From the NCBI GenBank assembly GCA_964471915.1, contig CAYYID010000020.1:1-64000 (forward strand): a stretch of 64,000 bases of DNA, written 5' to 3'. Made by a program: the position numbers and the translations under genes. This document shows, in pieces, positions 44,051-53,902 of this stretch. Under the pieces are notes generated by a model, which saw only the letters and a program-made list of their open reading frames with translations, did no database searches and was not told the DNA's origin. The stretch's first letter is position 1. Every line of letters starts with the position of its first letter. Source of the stretch: JAIEPW01 sp964471915 (lineage in GTDB: Bacteria > Acidobacteriota > Terriglobia > Bryobacterales > Bryobacteraceae).

Positions 44051-47000
44051 CTATTCCGCTTTTCGCCAGCTTACGGCAATCGAGACGATCGGCCGCCCGC
44101 TACGGTTACGAAGAACCACCCGGGAGAACCGGTTGGCCGCCGACGGCGCCTCCAGGATCTCGACGCCCTCGGGCACCGACAGGCTCACCCCGATGCCGGG
44201 GACCGGAGGTCCGGCGAGCGATCCCTTGCCTTCCAAGTCGTTGTCGCGGCCGCGGATCAGCGTGATGCGCTGCCCGTCGGCGAGGTCCCCGCTCCAGCGC
44301 CACACGCCGCGCGGCGCGCCGTAGTACGGGCCGGTGAGTGCGGGCGGCAGTTCCGCGTTCGGATCCTTGGGCGGCGTCACCGGCGGCGGATTCTGGGTCA
44401 CGACCGGCGGGGGTGTGACGACCAGCGTGGGGTTCTGCGTGACTACCTTCGGCGGATCGGGATTGGTCTGGGTGACCGGCTTCGGCGGCTCGACGGGCTT
44501 GGGCGGCGCCTCCACCACCAGGGTGACCGACAGGGTTTCGCCCGATCCGGTTTCCGGACGCACCGAGATAACGCCTGAATGTTGCCCCGGCCCGAGCGAG
44601 GACGGCTCCACGCGGACCTTCACCTCGGCCGGCACGGTGCCTTCGGCGGGCTCGGTCTTGATCCACGTGTTCGCGGGCGCTATCCGGAACTTTGCGCCGG
44701 GTGTGGCGCTCTCCACCTTGAAGGTTTGGGCGCCAGGGGCAGCGCCCGGTTTCGCGATGAAGGACAACGAAACCGGGGTGAGACTGATGCTGCTGGCGGG
44801 CTTGTCGCCACCCCGCGTGGCCAGGTAGCCGCCGACCGCGCCCAGCACGATGACGCCGATGCCCGCGAAGACCAGCTTGTTCGGACCCTTCTTGCCTTCC
44901 GCCTCGGCGATCTTGGACTCGGCCCAGCGGAGCAACTGGCGGGCGCGCGGGTCCTCTTCCTTGGCGAGCAGGGCCTTGGCGCCGGCCACGACGCCGGCGG
45001 CGTCGCCCTTCTGCCGTAACTGTTCGAGCTGCGCTACCTGCGCGTCCAGCGACGCCTTGGTTTCAAACTCCTTCTTGCCGCTGATGGCAAGCTGCAGGTC
45101 GCGCTCGATCGCGGTGTCCTTGGGATACGCCTTCAGCAGTTGCTGGTACGCCGCGATCGCCGCGTCGAACTGGTTGGAGCGCAGCAGCTGTTCGGCCTGG
45201 GCCTTGCCCGCCGTGTAGCGTTCCCGCTGCTCGTGGGCCGCGCGCTCGCGGGCGATGGCGCCGCGCAGCGCCTGCACTTCGGCGTCGTCGGCGGCGAGTC
45301 CGGTCATGGCGCGTTCCGCGTCGGCGAACTGCGATTTCTCGAAGAATTCCTGCGACGAGGTCAGTGCTTCGCGCCGCTTCTGCTTGCGGACGCACTCCTC
45401 GGCCAGCGCGGTCCAGCGCGGTTCCTTGGGGAACTGCCGGCGGCCCTCCTCGATCAGCCGCGCCGCGCCGTCGAAGTCCTCCGCCATCAACCGCTGCTTG
45501 GCTTCCGAGAGCTTGGCGTCCAGGTCGTGGCGCGACTGTTCGCGGTTCAGCCGCTCCTCGAGCTTGCGGAAGACCTCTTCGTCCGGCCGCTCCTGCAAGG
45601 CGACGTCCAGATGCAGCCGGGCGGCCTGGTAGTCGCGCCGGGTCAGCGCGTCCTCGATGGCCTGCGCCGCCCCGCCGATCTGCTGCTGGCGCTCCGCGTT
45701 GCGCAGGTTCCGGCGGATCCGCTCCGCCGCGCTCTTCAAGCCGTCCGCGTGCGGGTACTTGGCCAGCCCTTTCTCGATTTCCTGCAGCGCCGCCGCCCAC
45801 TCGTACTTGAGCTCGAACTCCATCGCCTTGTCGAGCGCTTCCTGCACGAACGAGCGGTCCTTCTGCTGCAGTGCCGCCTCGCGGGCCAGTTTCAGGAGTT
45901 TCGCGATCTCGGCGTCGTCCGGGTACTTCGCCGCGGCCTTCTCCAGCACTCCGCAAGCGGCGCCCGCCTGACCGCCAGCCAGCATGCGGTTGGCTTCGGC
46001 CAGCGCCTCCGCCACCGCACCGGAACGTTGGACGGCTTCCTGGTCGCGCTGGATCTCCTGCTCGAGGTCGGTGAGCGATGCGTCTCCCGGACGTTCCGCG
46101 ATCAGTTCCCGCACCAGTTTCAGGGCATCGCCGAACCGGCGGTTTTGGCGCAGGCGCTGGCACTCCTCTACGCGGCTGCGCACCCGCGCTTCCGCCTCGT
46201 GCTGCACCTTGCTCCGCTCCACCGCTTCCTTCAGGCGGAGCAGGCTGGTCTCCTGCGGGAACTTACGCAGGCCTTCATCCAGCCGGCGGAGCGCTTCGTC
46301 GAAGCGCTCGTTCTTGTAAAGCCCCCACGCCTCGCGCCCCAGCCGCTCAATGGCCTCGTTGCGCTGGCGGATGGTCAACTGCTCCCGCGAGCTCTCCAAC
46401 AGCGCGTGGATGTCCGCGTCCTGTGGATAATCGACCGTCAGCCGCTCCAGCCACGGCACGGCCTCGCTGAAGCGCTGCTCGGCCACCAGCTTGCGGACCT
46501 TCGCGATTTCCTCGAAGCGCTGCTGCTCCCGCTCCCGCTGGCCGGCCTTGGCCTGGTTCAGCACTTCTTCGACTTCGCGCGCGTCCGGGAACTTGTCGCG
46601 CAGTTGCGCGAGGATCTCGATCGCGTCCGTGTAGTCGCGCCGCACCAGGTATTGCCGGGCCTCGCCCAGGCGCTGCTGCAGCTCGATCTGCATTTTCCGC
46701 GCGCCGAGTTCCTGGCCCAGCTTTTCCACCAGCTGGCCGGCCTCGGCGTTCTGCGGATCCACCTTCAGCGCTTCGTGCGCCTGCTGCACGGCCTCGGTGA
46801 GGTTGGCCTTCATCAGGTGCTTGCGCGCCTCGCTGAGCAGCGAAGCCACCTGAGTGTTCTTTTCGGCCTCCACCTTGGCGGCGTTCAGCCGCGTCAGGAT
46901 CTTCTGGTTCTGCGGCTCCAGCTTCAGCGCGTTGGCGAACAACTCCACGGCCTGCGTGTAGTTCTTGCGCGAAACCTCGGCCTCCGCGCGCTGGATCAGC

Positions 47001-48001
47001 GACTGCACCGCGCCCACCGCGGTGCGGGTCTTTTCCTCGCGCTGCACCATCTCGCGCAGCTTGCGGGCTTCGGCGTTGGTCGGATCCAGGTCCAGGATCC
47101 GGCGGACCATGCCCACCGCGGCGTCGATGTTGCCCTGATCCAGCAGCCCGCGGGCTTCCGCCACCAGTTCGGTGGCGTGACGGCGCTTCAGCTCCGTCAG
47201 CACGGGGCCGGTATCCAGCAGCACGTCTTCCAGGCTCTGGTAGCGATGCTCGGGGTCCTTGGCGAGCATCCGGTTGATGATCGCTTCGAGGTCCTCGGGC
47301 ACCTCGGGCACCAGAGCGCGCAGTGGCTTGGGGCTGTCCGCGGCGATCTTGAACATCACCGAAGTCGGCTCCGGCGCGTCGAACGGATTCACGCCCGCCA
47401 GCAGCTCGTAGTACACGACGCCGTAGGACCAGATGTCGCTGAGTTCGTTGGTGCCGTGGCCGCGCAGTTGCTCCGGCGCCATGTACAGGACGGTGCCGAT
47501 CAGCAGCCCCTGTTGCGTGAGCCGCGTCGCCATGTTGCCCGCCCGCCGCGCGATGCCGAAGTCCATCAGCTTCACGCCGCCGCCGGTCAGCAGCATGATG
47601 TTCGCGGGCTTGATGTCGCGGTGGACAATGCCGGCGCGGTGCGCGCACAGCAGGCCGTCCGCCGCCTGGTACATGATGTCGACCTTCTCCAGCAGCGAGA
47701 AGCGCCGGCCGGCCGCGGCCGCCTGCTGCAGGTCCTGGCCGTCCAGGAACTCCATCACCAGGTACTGCATGCCCTGCTCTTCGCCGAAGTCGTAGACCGT
47801 GACGATGTTCTTGTGGTGCAGGTTGCCGCACGCGGCGGCTTCGTTACGGAAGCGCGTGACCGCGGTTTCGTCGGTTTCGCCGGTCATCACCTTGATGGCG
47901 ACTACACGGCCCACGGTCGGGTCGAAGGCCTTGTAGACCTTGCCGAACCCGCCCTGGCCGATCAGGCCGGTGATCTCGTACTTGCCGATGCGATGGAGCA
48001 T
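44051..48001 (-). CDS. Giant Ser/Thr protein kinase with TPR-like repeats and BACON-like C-terminus
   Basis: The 1316-residue protein begins with a complete kinase domain (about residues 5-270). Glycine loop GQGGFGKVY, VAIKV lysine, HRDIKPANI and KLMDFGIA are all intact. About 750 residues of Glu/Arg/Gln-rich helical repeats follow, TPR-like in character. A single membrane segment (KLVFAGIGVIVLGAVGGYLA) precedes a beta-rich BACON-like domain with TWIKTEPAEG. A Pro-rich linker and a final beta domain complete it. It would anchor in the membrane with the kinase inside. The ATG at 48001 was preferred to a GTG at 48007; neither has a clear ribosome binding site. Confidence 0.9.
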   Translation of the reverse strand: MLHRIGKYEITGLIGQGGFGKVYKAFDPTVGRVVAIKVMTGETDETAVTRFRNEAAACGNLHHKNIVTVYDFGEEQGMQYLVMEFLDGQDLQQAAAAGRRFSLLEKVDIMYQAADGLLCAHRAGIVHRDIKPANIMLLTGGGVKLMDFGIARRAGNMATRLTQQGLLIGTVLYMAPEQLRGHGTNELSDIWSYGVVYYELLAGVNPFDAPEPTSVMFKIAADSPKPLRALVPEVPEDLEAIINRMLAKDPEHRYQSLEDVLLDTGPVLTELKRRHATELVAEARGLLDQGNIDAAVGMVRRILDLDPTNAEARKLREMVQREEKTRTAVGAVQSLIQRAEAEVSRKNYTQAVELFANALKLEPQNQKILTRLNAAKVEAEKNTQVASLLSEARKHLMKANLTEAVQQAHEALKVDPQNAEAGQLVEKLGQELGARKMQIELQQRLGEARQYLVRRDYTDAIEILAQLRDKFPDAREVEEVLNQAKAGQREREQQRFEEIAKVRKLVAEQRFSEAVPWLERLTVDYPQDADIHALLESSREQLTIRQRNEAIERLGREAWGLYKNERFDEALRRLDEGLRKFPQETSLLRLKEAVERSKVQHEAEARVRSRVEECQRLRQNRRFGDALKLVRELIAERPGDASLTDLEQEIQRDQEAVQRSGAVAEALAEANRMLAGGQAGAACGVLEKAAAKYPDDAEIAKLLKLAREAALQQKDRSFVQEALDKAMEFELKYEWAAALQEIEKGLAKYPHADGLKSAAERIRRNLRNAERQQQIGGAAQAIEDALTRRDYQAARLHLDVALQERPDEEVFRKLEERLNREQSRHDLDAKLSEAKQRLMAEDFDGAARLIEEGRRQFPKEPRWTALAEECVRKQKRREALTSSQEFFEKSQFADAERAMTGLAADDAEVQALRGAIARERAAHEQRERYTAGKAQAEQLLRSNQFDAAIAAYQQLLKAYPKDTAIERDLQLAISGKKEFETKASLDAQVAQLEQLRQKGDAAGVVAGAKALLAKEEDPRARQLLRWAESKIAEAEGKKGPNKLVFAGIGVIVLGAVGGYLATRGGDKPASSISLTPVSLSFIAKPGAAPGAQTFKVESATPGAKFRIAPANTWIKTEPAEGTVPAEVKVRVEPSSLGPGQHSGVISVRPETGSGETLSVTLVVEAPPKPVEPPKPVTQTNPDPPKVVTQNPTLVVTPPPVVTQNPPPVTPPKDPNAELPPALTGPYYGAPRGVWRWSGDLADGQRITLIRGRDNDLEGKGSLAGPPVPGIGVSLSVPEGVEILEAPSAANRFSRVVLRNRSGRPIVSIAVSWRKAE

Positions 48002-48041
48002 GGCCACACGGGTGGCGCGCGAGCCGACCTACCCAGCCGAC

Positions 48042-48070
48042 ATTATATGCGAACGGAGGCCCGGTGTCGC
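48042..48070 (-). promoter_or_regulatory. Sigma-70-type promoter for the giant kinase gene
   Basis: On the minus strand: GCGACA (48070-48065), 17-base spacer, then a perfect TATAAT (48047-48042). Transcription would start about 30 bases ahead of the kinase start codon. It is one of the best promoter matches in the window. Confidence 0.7.
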
Positions 48071-48096
48071 CCCCCGTCCGCCCGTAAGCCGTTGGG

Positions 48097-49665
48097 TTAG
48101 TAGAGGGAACGGGGACCGTTCTCGGCTCCCAGCCACAGCGGCCGGGTGGCGGTTTCGCCCGGCGGCAGCACCGTCACTCGCGGCCGGATCACCAGCAGCA
48201 GTTCCTGGCGGTCCACGCGATTGTCGGTCTGTCGGAACAGCGCGCCCAGCCAGGGGATGCGGCCCACCAGCGGCCAGCCCGTCTGCACCGGCGTGATCTG
48301 CTCCCCCAGCAGTCCGCTTACGATGGCCGCTTCGTCGGTCCGTAACCGCACCCGGGACTGGAACTTGCGGCTGGCGATGGCGGGAATCCCGTTCCGGTTG
48401 AACTGACCGAGCGCCCGGTAGTCGGCGTCCAGTTCCAGCGACACTTCGTCCGCGGAATGGATGACCGGGGTGACTTTGAGTTCCACGCCGAGATTCTCGA
48501 AGTTGATGGTCGGAGGCGCCACCACTCCTTCGGGGGCGCCGACGAAGATGCTGGTGACGATCGGGTACCGGTCGCCGATCGAGATGGACGCCGGCATCCC
48601 GTCGACGCCCACGATCTCGGTGACCGTCGCGGAGTTGCTAGCCGTGCGGGACGCGCTGGCCAGCGCGGCGATGCTGGTGATGCCGACCCCGACCAGGCTC
48701 TTGCCTCCGCCGATGGTGGCGAGCACCGCGTTCGCGGGGGCGCCGGACGGCGAGTTCAGCACGCCGCCCAGGTAGGAGACCGGGAACGAGGTCTGGTACT
48801 GGAATCCGTACGCCAGCGAGGACGACCGTGAAGCCGACAGCAGGCTGATCTCCAGGTGGACCTGCCCGCGCGGACGCGACAGGTCCAGCAGCAATTGGGT
48901 GGCGGCCAGGACCTTCGTGTTCGAGTCGCGCAGCAGCACCAGCCGCTTCTGGGGATCGAGGGTGATCCTCCGCAGCTCCAGCATCTGCTGGATCCCGGTT
49001 ACCAGTTCCTGCGCCTCCTGGATCGAGATCCGGTCCGGAATCGGCACCAGGCGGACCGAGACGGGGGACAGTTGCTGGCGCTTCTGCGGCAGGTCCCGGG
49101 CGATCAGGATCCGGCGCGGGGCGATGGGGATGACGAAGCAATCCGACAGCTCTTCGAGGGTGCGCAGCGCCTCCGGTCCCGGAAGCGAGGGAAGCCGTAG
49201 CCGGAACCGCGGCGGATCCTGAAACTCGGGGTCGAAGATCGCGTCCAGCCCGTAGGCCGCGGCCACCTGGCGCCAGACTTCCTTGGGCTCACCGTCGAAA
49301 TCCAGCGCCCGCGGACCCAGGAACTCGAGCGACGGCGGCGGCGCGACGGAGCGCGCCTCGGCGATCTCGGCCGGCGACAGCGTCCCCGTGACGGCCGCGA
49401 ACTTCGGGTCGCGTGACGGAGCGTCGGGCGAAATGGCCAGTCCGGCCGGGATCTGCTGGAGCACGGCCGCCCGCTCCCGGAGCCAGGCGCTGTTCCGGCC
49501 GTCCGATTCAAGCGCTTGAGAATAAAGAAAATAGGCGCGCACCGGCTGTCCCGCTTTCGCGGCCTGGCGGGCTTGCTCTGCCAGGCGGCCAGCGCGGGCC
49601 GCGCCACTGTCCGCAGCCCACGCCGCCAGCGACACCACGAGCAGGATCTCGAGCCGGAACTTCAC
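48097..49665 (-). CDS. Secretin-domain protein (GspD/PilQ-like), stand-alone
   Basis: The 522-residue protein has a signal peptide (MKFRLEILLVVSLAAWAADS) and a TPR-like lead region (QAAKAGQPVRAYFLYSQALE). An N-domain (residues about 110-220) and a secretin C-terminal domain (about 225-490) follow. Secretin hallmarks include EIVGVDGMPASISIGDRYPIV, NFENLGVELKVTPVI, SRVRLRTDEAAIVSGLL and GRIPWLGALFR, ending in LLLVIRPRV. Secretins form outer-membrane channels of type II secretion or type IV pilus machines. No other gene of such machines is adjacent. It lies upstream of the kinase on the same strand and is divergent from the ATPase. Confidence 0.88.
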   Translation of the reverse strand: MKFRLEILLVVSLAAWAADSGAARAGRLAEQARQAAKAGQPVRAYFLYSQALESDGRNSAWLRERAAVLQQIPAGLAISPDAPSRDPKFAAVTGTLSPAEIAEARSVAPPPSLEFLGPRALDFDGEPKEVWRQVAAAYGLDAIFDPEFQDPPRFRLRLPSLPGPEALRTLEELSDCFVIPIAPRRILIARDLPQKRQQLSPVSVRLVPIPDRISIQEAQELVTGIQQMLELRRITLDPQKRLVLLRDSNTKVLAATQLLLDLSRPRGQVHLEISLLSASRSSSLAYGFQYQTSFPVSYLGGVLNSPSGAPANAVLATIGGGKSLVGVGITSIAALASASRTASNSATVTEIVGVDGMPASISIGDRYPIVTSIFVGAPEGVVAPPTINFENLGVELKVTPVIHSADEVSLELDADYRALGQFNRNGIPAIASRKFQSRVRLRTDEAAIVSGLLGEQITPVQTGWPLVGRIPWLGALFRQTDNRVDRQELLLVIRPRVTVLPPGETATRPLWLGAENGPRSLY

Positions 49666-49745
49666 CTGGATTCCTGACGCTGGCGGGGCTCGCGCCGTGC
49701 AGTAAACTCGCCGCCCGGATCTGTCGATAGGGACTCAGGACGCCT

Positions 49746-51002
49746 ATGACCACCTACGCCCCCGTTCGGTCTGCCTACGCTCCCGCAATTCCCCAGACTT
49801 TTGAACAGCTTGGGATCCCTCAAGGACTGGTGCTGGACCTCGTGCTCCGGCGCATGCTGATCGAGGGCAACTCCACGCTGCAGGGGCTGGGGCGGTCGCT
49901 GCGGGTGTCGGTTCCGATCGTTGAGCAGATCTTCCAGCACATGCGCAAGCAGCAACTGGTGGAAGTGAAGGGAATGATCGGCAACGACTACCAGTTCACC
50001 CTGTCAGCGGCGGGCAAGCAACTGGCGGGCGAACGGTTTCAGATCTCGCAGTATGCCGGCGCCGCGCCGGTCTCCCTGAAGGACTACCACGCCGCCACCA
50101 AGGCCCAGGCCGCCAAGGTCCGGGTGGACCGCAACTCCCTGCGCAGCGCCTTCAGCGACCTGGTGGTTTCCGACCGGCTGCTGGACCAGTTGGGTCCGGC
50201 CATCATTTCGCAGAGTTCCATCTTCGTCTACGGGCCCACGGGAAACGGAAAGACTTCGCTCGCCGAGCGGATGCTGCGCGTGTACGAGGACGCGATTCTG
50301 ATCCCCTACGCCGTCGAAGTGGACAACCAGATCATCAGTTTGTACGACCCGGTGGTCCACCACGCCATCTCGAACGAGGATGTGGACGTCGACGCCCGCT
50401 GGGTGCTGTGCCGCCGGCCGTGCATCGTGGTGGGCGGCGAATTGATCCCCTCGATGCTGGAATTGCGGCTCGATGAAGCCTCGGGAATTTATGCGGCGCC
50501 CCTGCAGATGAAGGCCAACAACGGCATCCTGCTCATCGACGACTTTGGCCGCCAGTTGATGTCGCCGCGCGACCTGCTGAACCGCTGGATCGTGCCGCTC
50601 GACCGGCGCGTCGATTACCTGACGCTGCGCTACGGCGTGAAATTCCAGATCCCGTTCGAGCTGATGGTGGTCTTCTCGACTAACCTGGAGCCGTCGGATC
50701 TGGCCGACGAAGCGTTCCTGCGCCGCATCCACAACAAGATCTTCGTCGAGGCCGTCGACGCCCGCAGCTTCGACATCATCTTCCAGCGGGTGCTTTCCGC
50801 GCGGAACCTCACCGGTGAACCGGACGCGGCCGAGTATCTGCGGAAGCTGTGCCTCCGCGAAGGCCGCACGGAACTGCGCGCCTGCTATCCGAGCGACATC
50901 TGCAACATCCTGGCCGCCATCGGCCGCTACGAGAGCCGGCCGCCCCTGGTGTCCAAGTCGGAACTGGAGCGCGCGACGGCCTTGTACTTCGCCAAGGGCT
51001 AG
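49746..51002 (+). CDS. AAA-family ATPase with N-terminal winged-helix region
   Basis: The 418-residue protein begins with a winged-helix-like region (residues about 20-100; LVLRRMLIEGNSTLQGLGRS then KGMIGNDYQFTLSAAGKQLA). An ATPase domain follows with Walker A VYGPTGNGKTSLAE near residue 162, Walker B NGILLIDDFGRQ and sensor 1 VVFSTNLEP. No signal peptide or membrane segment is present. I do not recognise a characterised family. It is divergent from the secretin gene across 80 bases and ends at a strong hairpin, so it is a single-gene transcript. Similar stand-alone ATPases have been noted near pilus or secretion genes, which is inference. Confidence 0.82.
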   Translation: MTTYAPVRSAYAPAIPQTFEQLGIPQGLVLDLVLRRMLIEGNSTLQGLGRSLRVSVPIVEQIFQHMRKQQLVEVKGMIGNDYQFTLSAAGKQLAGERFQISQYAGAAPVSLKDYHAATKAQAAKVRVDRNSLRSAFSDLVVSDRLLDQLGPAIISQSSIFVYGPTGNGKTSLAERMLRVYEDAILIPYAVEVDNQIISLYDPVVHHAISNEDVDVDARWVLCRRPCIVVGGELIPSMLELRLDEASGIYAAPLQMKANNGILLIDDFGRQLMSPRDLLNRWIVPLDRRVDYLTLRYGVKFQIPFELMVVFSTNLEPSDLADEAFLRRIHNKIFVEAVDARSFDIIFQRVLSARNLTGEPDAAEYLRKLCLREGRTELRACYPSDICNILAAIGRYESRPPLVSKSELERATALYFAKG

Positions 51003-51015
51003 GCCCTGGAAATAG

Positions 51016-51047
51016 AAGAAGGCTCCGGCGGCGCCGGAGCCCTTCTT
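51016..51047. terminator. Strong hairpin between convergent ATPase and cytochrome c genes
   Basis: GGCTCCGGC (51021-51029), loop GGC, then GCCGGAGCC (51033-51041). The flanks AAGAA and C-TTCTT extend the stem with one bulge and give a pyrimidine-rich tail on each strand. It can terminate transcription from both directions. Confidence 0.85.
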
Positions 51048-51062
51048 CCTTCTCGCCCGATC

Positions 51063-51338
51063 TTACTTCTTCAGCGAGTGGACGAACGCCAGCACGTTGG
51101 CCAGATCCGCGTCGCTCAGCTTGTTCTTCGGGTGCTTCTTTTCGCCTTCGACGATCATCTTCGTCAGGTCGGCATCGGACTTCGCGGCGGCGCCCGTCGG
51201 GTCCACCTTCTTAGCGGTGTGGCAGGTTTTGCAGCGCTTCTCATAGATCGCCTTGCCCGCCGCGGCATCGCCGGCCGCCAGCGCCAGTCCGCTCACCAAC
51301 ATCAAGCCACCAATCGATTTCAGAATCACCTGTTGCAT
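51063..51338 (-). CDS. Small exported class I cytochrome c
   Basis: The 91-residue product has a signal peptide (MQQVILKSIGGLMLVSGLALA) and a minimal cytochrome c fold. The heme motif is CKTCH near residues 36-40, and a late KMIVEGEKKHPKNKLSDADL stretch probably supplies the Met ligand, with a final helix LANVLAFVHSLKK. It is a periplasmic electron carrier. GGAGGG directly abuts the ATG at 51338, leaving no spacer, whereas it is nine bases before an in-frame GTG at 51329, which may be the true start. Confidence 0.85.
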   Translation of the reverse strand: MQQVILKSIGGLMLVSGLALAAGDAAAGKAIYEKRCKTCHTAKKVDPTGAAAKSDADLTKMIVEGEKKHPKNKLSDADLANVLAFVHSLKK

Positions 51339-51435
51339 CCCTCCATTGATTTTGACGCGGGCAAACGAATCTCGGTTAACGCGTTGCCGCACGCATTAGT
51401 ATAGCCGGAGAAAGCGGCCTGATAGAATCAAAAAG

Positions 51436-52725
51436 ATGCCTACTCTCGACGCGCAACGCATGGCCCGGACGCTGGCCGAAGTGGATCCGGAGGTTTTTGA
51501 GGCCATCCGGCACGAGACGGACCGGCAGAACGCCGGTCTGGAGTTGATCGCCAGCGAGAACTTCACCTCGGAGGCGGTGCTCGAAGCTACCGGCAGCATC
51601 TTTACAAATAAATACGCAGAGGGCTACCCCGGGAAGCGCTACTACGGCGGCTGCGAGCACGCCGACGTTGTCGAAAACCTGGCCCGGGACCGGGCGAAGC
51701 GTCTGTTCCGCGCCGAACACGCCAACGTCCAGCCGCACTCCGGTTCTCAAGCCAACCAGGCCGCCTACGCCGCGGTGCTCGAACCCGGCGACACCATCCT
51801 CGGCATGGACCTGGCGCACGGCGGGCACCTCACGCACGGCCATCCGCTGAATTTCTCGGGCAAGCTCTACAAAGTGGTGGCCTACGGTGTGCGGCGCGAG
51901 GACGAACGGATCGACTACGAGCAGATGGCGCGCGTGGCGGAAGAACACCGGCCGAAGATGATCATCGGCGGCGCCAGCGCGTACTCGCGGGTGATCGACT
52001 TCCGGCGCATGCGCGAAATCGCCGACTCCGTGGGTGCGGTGCTGCTGGTCGACATGGCCCATTATTCGGGGCTGATTGCGGCCGGCGTGTATCCGAACCC
52101 GTGCGAATGGGCCGATATCGTCACCTCGACCACCCATAAGTCCCTGCGCGGACCGCGGTCCGGGCTGATCCTGAGCCGCGAGAAGTACGCGGCGGCGATC
52201 GACAAGAACGTCTTTCCGGGCGTGCAGGGCGGGCCGCTGGTGCACGTGGTGGCGGCCAAGGCGGTGTGCTTCCTGGAGGCCGCCGCGCCGGATTTCGCCG
52301 TCTATCAGCAGCAGGTGGTCCGCAACGCGCAGGCCCTGGCGGCCTCGCTGGAGCGGGAGGGCTTCCGCGTGGTCTCCGGCGGTACGGACTCGCACGTGTT
52401 CCTGCTGGACGTGTTCGCCAAGGGCGTGCGCGGCAAGGAGGCGGAGAAGTCCCTGGACCGGGCGCACATCACCGTCAACAAGAACGCGATTCCGTTCGAC
52501 GCCAATCCGCCCTTGAACCCCAGCGGGATTCGCCTCGGCTCCCCGGCGGTGACGACGCGCGGGCTGGGCGAGGCCGAAATGGCGGAAGTGGGCGCGTTGA
52601 TCGCCGAAGTGCTGCGGGCCCCCGCCGACGAGGCCGTGCTCGCCGGCGTCCGGCGCCGCGTCGAAGCGCTCACCGCGAAGTTCCCGCTCTACGGCTGGCG
52701 GGCGGCGCATGCGAATCGTCATTGA
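51436..52725 (+). CDS. glyA: Serine hydroxymethyltransferase
   Basis: The 429-residue PLP enzyme interconverts serine and glycine with tetrahydrofolate. Signatures: LELIASENFTSEAVLEATGS, NKYAEGYPGKRYYGGC, NVQPHSGSQANQAAY, VLLVDMAHYSGLIAAG, and the PLP-lysine motif STTHKSLRGPR near residue 230. Length is typical. The C-terminal end overlaps the start of the glycosyltransferase gene by 17 bases, so the two are probably co-transcribed. Confidence 0.97.
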   Translation: MPTLDAQRMARTLAEVDPEVFEAIRHETDRQNAGLELIASENFTSEAVLEATGSIFTNKYAEGYPGKRYYGGCEHADVVENLARDRAKRLFRAEHANVQPHSGSQANQAAYAAVLEPGDTILGMDLAHGGHLTHGHPLNFSGKLYKVVAYGVRREDERIDYEQMARVAEEHRPKMIIGGASAYSRVIDFRRMREIADSVGAVLLVDMAHYSGLIAAGVYPNPCEWADIVTSTTHKSLRGPRSGLILSREKYAAAIDKNVFPGVQGGPLVHVVAAKAVCFLEAAAPDFAVYQQQVVRNAQALAASLEREGFRVVSGGTDSHVFLLDVFAKGVRGKEAEKSLDRAHITVNKNAIPFDANPPLNPSGIRLGSPAVTTRGLGEAEMAEVGALIAEVLRAPADEAVLAGVRRRVEALTAKFPLYGWRAAHANRH

Positions 52726-53842
52726 TGCCCGCCACCTGCGGGACTTCGGGATCGGCACCTACATCCGGAACCTGGTGCGGTCCCTGGCCGCCGCGGATTC
52801 GCCGAACCAGTTCCTGCTGATCGCGCGTCCGGACGACGCCAACGAACTCGCGGGGCTGCCGCCGAATTTCTCGGTGGCTCCCTGCGCGCTCACCGATCGG
52901 GAACTGGTCAACGATCTGAGCTTTCCGCTGCTGCTGCGGCGCCTCAAGCCCGACCTGGTGCACATGCCCCTCAACACCGTGCCGGTGCTGATGCCCCGGC
53001 CCTACGTGGTGACCGTGCACGACCTGAGCAGCCTGTTGTTTCCCGAGCGCAGCGACCTGCGGGGCGCGCTGCACGAGATCCGCTACCGGCGCGGGCTGGA
53101 GCGGGCCGCGCAGGTGATCGCGGTATCGGCCGCCACCCGCCGCGACGTCGGCCAGGTGCTGGGGATCCCGGAGCAGCGGGTCCGCATGATCCACAACGCG
53201 CTCGATCCCGCGTTCCGGGCCGGCGCCGAGGGCGTCACCGACAGCCAGGTGCAAAGCACGCTGGAGCGTTATTCGATCCACTATCCGTTCATCCTCTACG
53301 CCGGAACCATCCGGCCCCAGAAGAACATTCCACGCCTGGTGGAGGCCTTTGCGGTGCTGCGCGGCGAGCTCGAGGGCGACCCGCGCTTCGCGCAACTGCG
53401 GCTGGTAGTGATCGGCGACGAGATCTCGCGCCATCCGGAAGTGCGGCGGGCGATGAACCAGAGCCGTGTCGCCGCCGCGGTCCGCTTCCTCGGCTTCGTG
53501 CCGATCGACGTGCTGCGCGCCTTCTATCGCGCGGCGGAGCTGTTCGCCTTCCCGTCACTGTACGAGGGCTTCGGCCTGCCCCCGCTCGAGGCGATGGCGT
53601 GCGGGACGCCGGTGGTGACCTCGAACGTCAGCTCGCTGCCCGAGGTGGTGGGCGACGCCGCCGTAATGGTGAATCCCGAAAACGTCTTCGACATCGCCCG
53701 CGGCATGCGGGACGTCCTCACCAACCCGGAATTGCGCGCCCGCCTGATCCAAAAAGGCCGGGAGCAATTGGCGCGGTTCAGTTGGGAGGAGAACGCCCGC
53801 GAGGTGCTCTCCGCTTACGCAGCCGCGGTCCGCCGCGGCTGA
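52709..53842 (+). CDS. GT4-family glycosyltransferase
   Basis: The 377-residue protein has a GT-B fold: N-terminal MRIVIDARHLRDFGIGTYIR and C-terminal Glycos_transf_1 part. The latter contains FILYAGTIRPQKNIPRLVEA, VRFLGFVPIDVLRAFYRAAE and the EX7E-type donor site FPSLYEGFGLPPLEAMACG followed by TPVVTSN. It transfers a sugar from an NDP-sugar to an unknown acceptor, probably a cell-envelope glycan. The start lies inside glyA (17-base overlap). No other polysaccharide genes are adjacent. Confidence 0.92.
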   Translation: MRIVIDARHLRDFGIGTYIRNLVRSLAAADSPNQFLLIARPDDANELAGLPPNFSVAPCALTDRELVNDLSFPLLLRRLKPDLVHMPLNTVPVLMPRPYVVTVHDLSSLLFPERSDLRGALHEIRYRRGLERAAQVIAVSAATRRDVGQVLGIPEQRVRMIHNALDPAFRAGAEGVTDSQVQSTLERYSIHYPFILYAGTIRPQKNIPRLVEAFAVLRGELEGDPRFAQLRLVVIGDEISRHPEVRRAMNQSRVAAAVRFLGFVPIDVLRAFYRAAELFAFPSLYEGFGLPPLEAMACGTPVVTSNVSSLPEVVGDAAVMVNPENVFDIARGMRDVLTNPELRARLIQKGREQLARFSWEENAREVLSAYAAAVRRG

Positions 53843-53902
53843 GGCGGCTTCGCGAATTCTAATTAAAGTAAGAATTTGCAGTGGTCATTTACCATAAATA
53901 AA

